Below the pieces are notes generated by a model. The model made no database searches. It saw only the letters and a program-made list of their open reading frames with translations, and was not told the origin of the DNA. Shown piece by piece: positions 24,884-31,214 of a stretch of DNA of 31,214 nucleotides. Each line of letters begins with the position of its first letter. Within the stretch, counting starts at the first letter, position 1. The stretch is from CAYZSU01 sp964480565 (GTDB lineage Bacteria; UBA10199; 2-02-FULL-44-16; JAAZCA01): the NCBI GenBank assembly GCA_964480565.1, contig CAYZSU010000024.1:1-31214 (forward strand), given 5' to 3'. Position numbers and translations under genes: made by a program.

Positions 24884-26374
24884 ATGAAAAATGAATATAA
24901 GGTAGAGAAAGTCTTGCCAACCCTGTGTTCTAAACCTATAATAGCTTGGTCGCTACTTTGTTATATCTCTCTAGGAGGACGATTGAGTTTTGCTGAATTA
25001 TCATATCGGGTTTGGTCCCAAATTATGCCAATACTATTAATTGGGTTGTTAATTTTTGGGGCATTATTGGTATTTATTTGGACATTACGTCATTGGGATA
25101 AAGTGACATGCTTTGTTCGACAATGGTTATTTCGAAAACAACAGTATAATTATCAATCCATATTTAAAAATTACTTGGAGCGATTTAATTCGATTTCAGA
25201 TCGAAGAGAATTGTATACTGTAATTTTAACAGCAACATGTCGAATTGTTAAGGCCAGTGGTGCATCGTTAATTATTAAAGATGTTGATGACCAGTTGCAG
25301 ATGAAGGCGACTTTTGGGCTCAAACCATTTTCATTTGACATTGAAGGCGTGCAAAATTTTTTACTTTGGTTGGAAGAAAAACGTCATGTTGTCACACGTA
25401 CTGATTTTGTTAAGGGAAATGAATTTAATGAAATTAAAACAGATGCGCTTCGGTGGTTTGTTCAGTTTAATGCAGAAGCATGTATTCCGTTATTTATTGC
25501 AGATCGATTATATGGTGTGATCAATTTAGGCCCAAGAGAAGAAAATGAGCCCTTTGATTCTGAAACACGTGATTTATTGAAATTGCTAGCTATTCAATAC
25601 GCTGCCAATATTAATAATGTGAATTTATATCAAGCACTATTAACGCAAAACCATAAATTACAGGAAATATCTACATTTAAAACACAATTATTAGCCAATG
25701 TATCTCATGAATTGCGTACACCGCTGACAAGCATTATTGGATTGGCAGAATTAATTGCAGAGGGTGGCGATGGGCCTGTGACATCTGATCAAATCGCACA
25801 TTTATCGACGATTCGTCAATCAGGGGTGCGCTTATTAAGTACATTTAATGATATATTGGATATTTCTAAAATCAGTTCAGATCGCATGAACTTAGATGTG
25901 CAGCGTATTAACTTGTCCAAAGTAATTTCGCAGGTGGTGGATGATGTTAAACCAAACAAGTATACAAAGCTTAGCATGAGCTTGGAGCAAAATACAGGCG
26001 GAGTGTATGGCGATGAAAAACGTATTCGCCAAGTGCTTTCTCACCTGCTGGATAATGCCGCAAAATTTACAAAATGTGGGAAAATTTCCGTAAAAACTAA
26101 AAAGAGCGGTGATATGATGTGTGTATCTATTAAGGATACAGGCATTGGTATTGATAAAAAACAACAGCGTCTCATCTTTGAAGGATTTATTCAAGCTGAT
26201 AAAGGGATGGCCCGTGAGTATAATGGATTGGGGCTGGGGCTAGCTATTTCTCAAAAATTGATTGATTTGCTTGGGGGGCGTATTTGGATGACCAGTAAAA
26301 AAGGGCATGGCAGTCAATTTAATTTTACATTGCCCCTTCGTCCAGCAGATTTTGCACAAGATAATTATTTGTAG
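24884..26374 (+). CDS. Membrane sensor histidine kinase with GAF domain
   Basis: A 496-residue kinase. A membrane segment lies at about 48-67, with a weaker hydrophobic stretch before it, followed by a GAF domain (about 85-245), a HisKA dimerisation domain with ANVSHELRTPLTSIIG (phospho-acceptor His 275) and a HATPase domain. The ATP-site boxes are present: HLLDNAAKF (N), KDTGIGI (G1) and GLGLGLAISQKL (G2). The enzyme should be active. No response regulator is in the window, so its partner lies elsewhere. The start is uncertain because no ribosome binding site is seen. Its 3' end overlaps the convergent radical SAM gene by 10 bases. Confidence 0.92.
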   Translation: MKNEYKVEKVLPTLCSKPIIAWSLLCYISLGGRLSFAELSYRVWSQIMPILLIGLLIFGALLVFIWTLRHWDKVTCFVRQWLFRKQQYNYQSIFKNYLERFNSISDRRELYTVILTATCRIVKASGASLIIKDVDDQLQMKATFGLKPFSFDIEGVQNFLLWLEEKRHVVTRTDFVKGNEFNEIKTDALRWFVQFNAEACIPLFIADRLYGVINLGPREENEPFDSETRDLLKLLAIQYAANINNVNLYQALLTQNHKLQEISTFKTQLLANVSHELRTPLTSIIGLAELIAEGGDGPVTSDQIAHLSTIRQSGVRLLSTFNDILDISKISSDRMNLDVQRINLSKVISQVVDDVKPNKYTKLSMSLEQNTGGVYGDEKRIRQVLSHLLDNAAKFTKCGKISVKTKKSGDMMCVSIKDTGIGIDKKQQRLIFEGFIQADKGMAREYNGLGLGLAISQKLIDLLGGRIWMTSKKGHGSQFNFTLPLRPADFAQDNYL

Positions 26375-27297
26375 CTATATAATCGTGCTTGCCATGTATT
26401 TCTTTTCCTAAATTCATTTTCAATTTCATTGATCGTCGCTAATTTGTTGATTGACCAGAGCGGTGATAATGTGAGTTGCCTTGGACCATGGCTATTTAAA
26501 CGGTGTATAATCATCTGGGGTGATAATATCTCCAGCAAATCAATGACCCAATTGGCATATTCATTGATACTTGGAATATGAAAGGGTTGTTTGCCATATT
26601 GTTTAGCCAGGGTGGTATTCTTTAAAATATGTAGGTTATGAATTTTTACTCCCCACGAATTAACGCTGTTTAATAATTGAGCAGTTTGTTTCATCATATG
26701 AATTGTTTCATTGGGTAGGCCGAGAATAATATGTGGGCAAAATCGAATATTGCGCTGATGTAATTGATTGCATGCTGCAATGAAACAGTCTGTATCATGT
26801 CCCCGATTGATATAATGTAATGTAGTGTTATGAGCGCTTTGTAGGCCAAGTTCTATCCATAAAAAAGTACGCGTATTGATATCTTCCAATATATCCAAAA
26901 TTTGATCGGATAAGCAATCCGGCCGTGTGGAAATGGCTAATCCCACAATATTGGGATGGGCAATGCTTTGTTCATAGATATTTTTCAGCCAAGTATGGTT
27001 TCCATATGTATTGGATCCATTTTGGAAATAGGCAATGCATTTATCCGCACTATGCCGTTTGCGAATATAGTCAATGCCATCATTTAATTGATTGGTAATG
27101 GAGATTTTTTGTAATGGTGATTCAAGTGCGTTGATGGTGGTATATGCGTGAAAATTGCAGTAGGAACATCCCTGATTTGCACCAATTAAATTGGGACAGG
27201 GCATGCCCGTATGTAAGCTGACTTTGTAAATGCGTTCGCCAAATTTCTTTTTTAGATGGGTATTTAAATCATTATATCGTTTTTTGTGACATGTCAT
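26365..27297 (-). CDS. yhcC: Radical SAM protein, YhcC/YtqA type
   Basis: A 310-residue radical SAM protein. The N-terminal KRYNDLNTHLKKKFGERIYK and the cluster motif C34-X9-C44-XX-C47 (PCPNLIGANQGCSYCNF) are typical of the YhcC/YtqA subfamily (TIGR01212). YFQNGSNTYG, GLAISTRPDCLSD, WIELGLQSAHNTTL and CPHIILGLPNET follow in the family order, and a C-terminal HRLNSHGPRQL segment is also conserved. The substrate of this subfamily is not firmly established. It is a single gene read against the histidine kinase, sharing 10 bases with its end. No terminator fits between them. Confidence 0.92.
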   Translation of the reverse strand: MTCHKKRYNDLNTHLKKKFGERIYKVSLHTGMPCPNLIGANQGCSYCNFHAYTTINALESPLQKISITNQLNDGIDYIRKRHSADKCIAYFQNGSNTYGNHTWLKNIYEQSIAHPNIVGLAISTRPDCLSDQILDILEDINTRTFLWIELGLQSAHNTTLHYINRGHDTDCFIAACNQLHQRNIRFCPHIILGLPNETIHMMKQTAQLLNSVNSWGVKIHNLHILKNTTLAKQYGKQPFHIPSINEYANWVIDLLEILSPQMIIHRLNSHGPRQLTLSPLWSINKLATINEIENEFRKRNTWQARLYSYK

Positions 27298-27595
27298 GGG
27301 TGATCATTAATAGTTTTGGTTCAGAACACAATCCTTTTCAGAAATCACTATATTCTCTTTGTCCATTTACAGCTTGACTCGTCATTGTGATAACATGTCA
27401 ATATTATGACAGTTGTTAACTGGGCCGCCCTGAGTACTCCCTTGATAGTTTGAAGTTTAGTTTAAGCGCGGGATTTTTATGAATAACGTCAAAATTATGT
27501 CAATTTATCATGTCGCAATATATCCATTCTCAGGAAATTCCATGTAAGTATTTGAAAAATATAGCTATTTTAAATGAAAATGCGAATTCGTTATA

Positions 27596-27611
27596 TGGCA
27601 TACAACTTGCT
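27596..27611 (+). promoter_or_regulatory. Sigma-54 (-24/-12) promoter of the metallopeptidase lipoprotein
   Basis: TGGCATACAACTTGCT fits the consensus TGGCAC-N5-TTGCA closely. GG (27597-27598) and GC (27609-27610) are separated by exactly ten bases. Transcription would start near 27622, just before AAAGGA and the ATG at 27640. The rest of the 342-base gap from 27298 is AT-rich with no gene; an activator site is expected there but I could not identify one. Confidence 0.6.
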
Positions 27612-27639
27612 AATTACTGATCATAGCAAAGGAATCAAT

Positions 27640-29289
27640 ATGAAAATAACGAGCTCTAGCTTGAAAGTTGTATATTTTTCAATATGTTACCTTTTTCTTA
27701 TGTCATGTGGGCAAGTATCTAGCAGCACAAGCGTAGAAAATGATTCAGGGTCACTAAGTGGTACAGGCACTGGAATCACCAGTTCATTTACATCACCATC
27801 GGAAATGGGTGTTGGCGATATTATGCCTATTGAATTTGACAGTTCTGATTCGCAAACAGTTGATTTTTCTGATGTGGAGTCAAGCTCTCGTTTTGTATTG
27901 ATATTGGGATCAAGCAATACCTCTGGTTATGGATCAAGTTATCAGCTAAGCAGTGCATCAATCAGCAAAAATACATCTATATCAATGGCTGTATCACGCA
28001 GTGATGATAATGATATGCCATCTGCAGATGATATTTTTCAAGATACATTGCGATTGGCAGAATATGATTTAGTGGATTTTGCGGATGATATTGAAGTAAA
28101 TGATTCTTCAAGGTCATTATTGAGTGCAAGTATATCAAAGGCCGTCTCATTGGGAGACACTGAAACATTTCGAGTCATGGCAAGTCTAACATCCACATCA
28201 ACATATGCAGAAGTGGATGCAGAAGTGTCATGCATCGGTGATTATGTTATTTTTTATGTGGATACAGAGGTGTCGGAATCGGTGCTTTCTTCACAGGATG
28301 TGAATCAACTTTGCCAAGAATTTGATGATCAAGCCGCTGATGAACAGGATTTATTTGGTTCATTGTCGGACGTTGATAATGATGGGAAAATTCATGTACT
28401 TATGACCAAAAAAGTGAATGAATTAGGTGCTCTGGGCGGCGGTATTATTACAGGTTATTTTTATGCAGGTGATTTGTATTCGCGAACATCTTCCAATGCA
28501 GTATCCAATGAGCGTGAAATCATTTACTCGCTTGTTCCAGATCCTGATGGGTCATGGGGAACAGCGGTATCCAATAGTTTTGCCATGAGTAATTTATTGC
28601 CAGCAGTGCTTCCTCATGAATTGCAACATGCGATTAGCTATAATCAGCATGTATTTGTAAATAATGGCAGTTCAGAAGAAAACTGGTTGAATGAAGGGTT
28701 ATCCCATTTTGTTGAAGATTACTATGGTTATGGTATTGAAAATCCATCGAGATATTCGATGTTTTTATCAAGTCCATCAACATATGGTGTGGTGACATCG
28801 TCATCGCCGAATTTAATGGAACGTGGTGCTGCGTATTTACTAGTACGATATTTATATGAACAGTCCAGTAATCCAGAGGCATTTTTATCCGCTCTATATG
28901 ATAGTGGATCAATAGGAACAACTAATTTAATGGCAGCGGTTGAAGAGTACACGGATATGAGTAGTTTTTCAGAGGTTTTAGCCAGATGGTCTGTTGCGAT
29001 GATTATGACAAGTCGTAATATTAGTCAGGATAGTCGATATATTTACAAAAGCCGTACTAAGCATGCACAAACGGATAATTGGGTGGGCGTTTGTATGGAT
29101 TGTTCGGTGGACGATAATCGAGGAACTGTATTAACTGGTATGAATATGAATGCTTTTTATGGTACAGCTAGCCCCAGTGTGGATAGTTCCGCGCTGACAT
29201 ATTATGATATTTCAACAATTCCAAATTCAATTTCGATTAGTGGCAGTGAAGGGGGGGGTAATTTTGGAATTCTGGTTCGGATTGAATAA
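27640..29289 (+). CDS. Secreted metallopeptidase lipoprotein, M30-like
   Basis: A 549-residue lipoprotein. The signal ends in a lipobox LMSC (modified Cys 23), after which residues 24-45 are Ser/Thr/Gly-rich. The catalytic site is VLPHELQHAISYNQHVF near residue 326, an HEXXH zinc motif, with a third ligand probably the Glu in ENWLNEGLSHFVED about 22 residues later; this arrangement recalls M30 (hyicolysin-type) peptidases. SLSDVDNDGKIHVL nearby resembles a calcium-binding DxDxDG loop. I start at 27640, six bases after AAAGGA; the frame extends to 27574, but that part overlaps the sigma-54 promoter. It stands alone. It probably digests outside proteins at the cell surface under sigma-54 control. 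Confidence 0.82.
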   Translation: MKITSSSLKVVYFSICYLFLMSCGQVSSSTSVENDSGSLSGTGTGITSSFTSPSEMGVGDIMPIEFDSSDSQTVDFSDVESSSRFVLILGSSNTSGYGSSYQLSSASISKNTSISMAVSRSDDNDMPSADDIFQDTLRLAEYDLVDFADDIEVNDSSRSLLSASISKAVSLGDTETFRVMASLTSTSTYAEVDAEVSCIGDYVIFYVDTEVSESVLSSQDVNQLCQEFDDQAADEQDLFGSLSDVDNDGKIHVLMTKKVNELGALGGGIITGYFYAGDLYSRTSSNAVSNEREIIYSLVPDPDGSWGTAVSNSFAMSNLLPAVLPHELQHAISYNQHVFVNNGSSEENWLNEGLSHFVEDYYGYGIENPSRYSMFLSSPSTYGVVTSSSPNLMERGAAYLLVRYLYEQSSNPEAFLSALYDSGSIGTTNLMAAVEEYTDMSSFSEVLARWSVAMIMTSRNISQDSRYIYKSRTKHAQTDNWVGVCMDCSVDDNRGTVLTGMNMNAFYGTASPSVDSSALTYYDISTIPNSISISGSEGGGNFGILVRIE

Positions 29290-29410
29290 CTTCAATAATA
29301 TCAATAAGTTATAGATCTAAGAAAATTTATATTTTGAAAATATAAAAATTTATTAAAATCATTTATTTCCTTGATATCTATTTTATAGTTCGATAGCTCT
29401 GCATAATATT

Positions 29411-30400
29411 ATGAAAAAAAATAAGCAATATAAGGCCTTTGCGCTATTATCTGGTGGTTTGGATAGTTTATTAGCGATTAAAGTAATTCAAGAACAAAAT
29501 ATTCATGTATGCGGGGTGACTTTTGAGACACCTTTCTTTGGTGCGGTTCATGCAAAAAAAGCAGCCGCTGATTTAGGTATTGATATAATTATATTGGATA
29601 TTTCAGTGGATCATTTGCAGATGCTTAAGAATCCGCCACATGGGTATGGAAAGACAATGAATCCATGCATTGATTGTCATGCTATGATGTTCCAAAAAGC
29701 CGGGCAATTATTGGAAAAAGAAGGGTTTGATTTTTTAATTACAGGGGAAGTGTTGGGTGAGCGTCCTATGTCACAAAATAGGCAATCCTTGACAATTGTA
29801 TCGCGTGATTCTGAATATGAGGATTTATTGCTACGCCCATTGTCTGCAAAATTGCTTCCCATAACATTGCCTGAAAAAGAAGGTTGGGTCGATAGAGGGC
29901 AATTATTAGCATTCGAAGGTCGGTCACGAAAACCTCAAATTGAATTGGCAAAAAAATATGGTATTCGGCAGTATGTGCAACCTGCGGGTGGGTGCTTGCT
30001 GACAGATATACAGTTTTCCAAGCGTTTGAAGGATACGTTTGAACATAATCCAAATGCGGATTCTCGTGATATGGATTTATTGCGATATGGCAGATATTTT
30101 CGATTAACCAGTGGTACCAAAGTGCTTGTTGGGCGCAATGAAAAAGAAAATGAAAAATTGATATGTCTGGGTAGATTAAAAGGAGCGATTATTCAGCCAA
30201 CAGTATATCCAGGGCCAGTGGTATTTCTTGAGGCGCCATTTAATGAAAGTGATATTGACATTGCAGCAACCATGTGTGCGACCTATGGAAAAATAGGGCC
30301 TACTCATTGGCCGCTATCATTTGAATATAATAATCAAAAAAAACAATTGAATGCACAGCCATCAGTTCGAAGTGATTTTACTAAATTTCAATTAATATGA
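29411..30400 (+). CDS. PP-loop ATPase, tRNA-thiolation-like
   Basis: A 329-residue enzyme of the adenylating PP-loop class. SGGLDS (14-19) is the ATP-pyrophosphatase loop. CIDCH (86-90) and GGCLLTD (Cys 195) provide Cys residues as in 2-thio- or 4-thiouridine synthases. After about residue 210 the region ending KVLVGRNEKENEKLICL resembles the RNA-binding NFACT-R (DUF814) domain rather than the MnmA C-terminus. I infer a tRNA sulphur-insertion role close to MnmA or ThiI but not identical to either. The position modified is unknown. The J-PilZ gene starts six bases after the stop. No good ribosome binding site precedes its ATG, and a 10-bp AT palindrome lies upstream at 29326-29346. Confidence 0.82.
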   Translation: MKKNKQYKAFALLSGGLDSLLAIKVIQEQNIHVCGVTFETPFFGAVHAKKAAADLGIDIIILDISVDHLQMLKNPPHGYGKTMNPCIDCHAMMFQKAGQLLEKEGFDFLITGEVLGERPMSQNRQSLTIVSRDSEYEDLLLRPLSAKLLPITLPEKEGWVDRGQLLAFEGRSRKPQIELAKKYGIRQYVQPAGGCLLTDIQFSKRLKDTFEHNPNADSRDMDLLRYGRYFRLTSGTKVLVGRNEKENEKLICLGRLKGAIIQPTVYPGPVVFLEAPFNESDIDIAATMCATYGKIGPTHWPLSFEYNNQKKQLNAQPSVRSDFTKFQLI

Positions 30401-30406
30401 GAGCTT

Positions 30407-30922
30407 ATGCACGATTATTATAATATATTAGGTGTGCAGCAGGATGCGCCGATTGAGATTATAAAGGCTGTATATCATGCATGGATGCATGGTTTAAGCA
30501 TGCATCCGGATAAGGGTGGTGATGTTCACACAGCGGCATTAATCAATGAAGCATATGCAGTGCTAAAGGATAAAAATAAGCGATATGCCTATGATCAATC
30601 ACATGGGCACTGTGTAGCATCTAAAACAAGTGAACACCGCAGATCACCGCGTTTTAATATCTCTGGACAGCTAATGTTCATTATTCCTGATACAGATCAA
30701 ATTTATTCCATGGATGTGATTGATGCCAGTCCGTTGGGTTTGCGTGCTCGTATGTCAGTGGCGCTTGCGCGTAATATGCATATCTCTATTATGTGGACAA
30801 AAGATATGAACTATACCACAGAGGCCTATGTGCGTTGGTTGCGAAGTTACTCAACGATATATGATTGTGGTATAGAGTTTTTTAAACCTGTGCCTGATAT
30901 TATAAAAAAAATAGGGACATGA
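30407..30922 (+). CDS. J-domain / PilZ fusion protein
   Basis: A 171-residue protein with two parts. Residues 2-65 are a DnaJ J domain: YYNILGVQQDAP, the HPD triad at 33-35 (MHPDKGGD) and LINEAYAVLKDKNKRYAYDQ. J domains stimulate Hsp70 ATPase. Residues 76-165 are a PilZ domain with the c-di-GMP-binding elements RRSPR (Arg 78 and Arg 82) and DASPLG (106-111). Both halves look intact, so it may tie c-di-GMP level to DnaK activity. It lacks the Gly/Phe and zinc regions of true DnaJ. It begins six bases after the PP-loop gene, so cotranscription is likely. A diguanylate cyclase lies elsewhere in the window. Confidence 0.9.
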   Translation: MHDYYNILGVQQDAPIEIIKAVYHAWMHGLSMHPDKGGDVHTAALINEAYAVLKDKNKRYAYDQSHGHCVASKTSEHRRSPRFNISGQLMFIIPDTDQIYSMDVIDASPLGLRARMSVALARNMHISIMWTKDMNYTTEAYVRWLRSYSTIYDCGIEFFKPVPDIIKKIGT

Positions 30923-30935
30923 CTATGCCCCTATT
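30910..30935 (+). terminator. Hairpin overlapping the end of the J-PilZ gene
   Basis: AATAGGG (30910-30916) pairs with CCCTATT (30929-30935), and CAT with ATG inside, around a four-base loop and one mismatch. The stop codon lies within it. Only three Ts end the plus side, but an A run upstream would give a T tract to minus-strand transcripts. Confidence 0.5.
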
Positions 30936-31012
30936 TGAATTACAATTAAAGTGATCAACTAGTACGCCGATTTCAATGAATTGACGAGTAATAAAATTAA
31001 TAATGTGGTATA

Positions 31013-31027
31013 CCCCTGTAAAAGGGG
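31013..31027 (+). promoter_or_regulatory. Hairpin hiding the transposase ribosome binding site
   Basis: CCCCT (31013-31017) can pair with AGGGG (31023-31027), the likely Shine-Dalgarno of the transposase start at 31036. This could limit translation from transcripts reading in from outside, a known habit of insertion sequences. The stem is short. Confidence 0.35.
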
Positions 31028-31035
31028 ATTCCAAA

Positions 31036-31214
31036 ATGAAAAAATACATCGTCAAATTAACAAAGGAAGAACGTAAGGGTCTGCGAGAGGTTGTCAAGAC
31101 TGGAAAAACACAGGCCTACAAAATCACTCACGCTCGAATTTTATTAAAAGTAGATAGTGGGTAACTATGGAGAAAATTACATAGATAAAGAAGCCAGTGA
31201 GGCTCTAAGTGTTG
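31036..31214 (+). pseudogene. IS630-family transposase, N-terminal part, frameshifted
   Basis: The start MKKYIVKLTKEERKGLREVV followed by AYKITHARILLKVDSG is the N-terminus of an IS630-type transposase. A stop comes after 44 codons. The reading continues in another frame as NYGENYIDKEASEALSV, and the two join if one G is removed from the GGG run near 31159-31161. The gene runs out of the window. It may be a dead copy, a sequencing error or, less likely, a frameshift-expressed gene. The element's left boundary could be near the CTAG at 30960, as IS630 relatives favour CTAG targets. Confidence 0.8.

Noticed and set aside
26365..26374. Bidirectional terminator between the histidine kinase and the radical SAM gene
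   Set aside because: The two genes overlap by 10 bases and no stem with T tracts is present there.
29326..29346. Terminator after the metallopeptidase gene
   Set aside because: The 10-bp palindrome is made only of A and T with a one-base apex, so it is probably just AT-rich sequence.
1..31214. The whole window as one composite transposon between IS630 copies
   Set aside because: The content is core housekeeping genes in a conserved order; both IS copies are broken and the window edges are arbitrary.

Overview
The window is an AT-rich stretch of chromosome from a Gram-negative bacterium. Three things point to the deltaproteobacterial / Desulfobacterota side: the gene order spoIID-queA-tgt-yajC-secD-secF-recJ, a very long S41 carboxyl-terminal protease of the deltaproteobacterial type, and GalT and SecD sequences of that flavour. 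This placement rests on remembered synteny and family resemblance, not on a search. Nearly all genes are housekeeping, but the spaces between them are crowded with small mobile repeats and gene remains.

Region by region. 1-2816 is a decayed accessory zone: the 3' part of an IS630-type transposase with a nonsense codon, a fragment resembling an alpha/beta hydrolase C-terminus, a frameshifted methyltransferase remnant, a small Cys-rich DUF3795-type gene, and two nested miniature elements. 2817-5750 (minus) holds uup and galT. 6399-14658 (minus) is the conserved block spoIID, queA, tgt, yajC, secD, secF, recJ, joining queuosine modification of tRNA with the Sec export motor. Plus-strand genes follow: a membrane GAF-GGDEF diguanylate cyclase, rplS-rnhB, a uridine phosphorylase and a multi-pass DMT-like membrane protein. 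20438-24709 (minus) holds the long S41 protease, ribF and an unrecognised protein translationally coupled to ribF. A GAF histidine kinase, a convergent radical SAM protein, a secreted M30-like metallopeptidase lipoprotein behind a good sigma-54 promoter match, a PP-loop tRNA-thiolation-like enzyme and a J-domain/PilZ fusion complete the set. The window ends in the start of another IS630-type transposase, frameshifted.

The most notable non-coding content is a family of five 150-250 bp intergenic elements at about 1077, 6084, 16494, 18839 and 20255. They share end sequences. Two copies have perfect 5-bp target duplications (TTAAT and ATAAG), so the family behaves like MITEs. The interiors are modular hairpins whose arms differ between copies by paired changes or G-U-tolerant changes. 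Two copies of one subtype flank the DMT-like gene in inverted orientation. Also notable is a textbook intrinsic terminator lying inside the first codons of rnhB, directly after rplS.

Functionally, a diguanylate cyclase and a PilZ protein carrying a J domain occur in the same window, suggesting c-di-GMP signalling that may reach a chaperone co-factor. No CRISPR array, tRNA, rRNA or defence system was seen.
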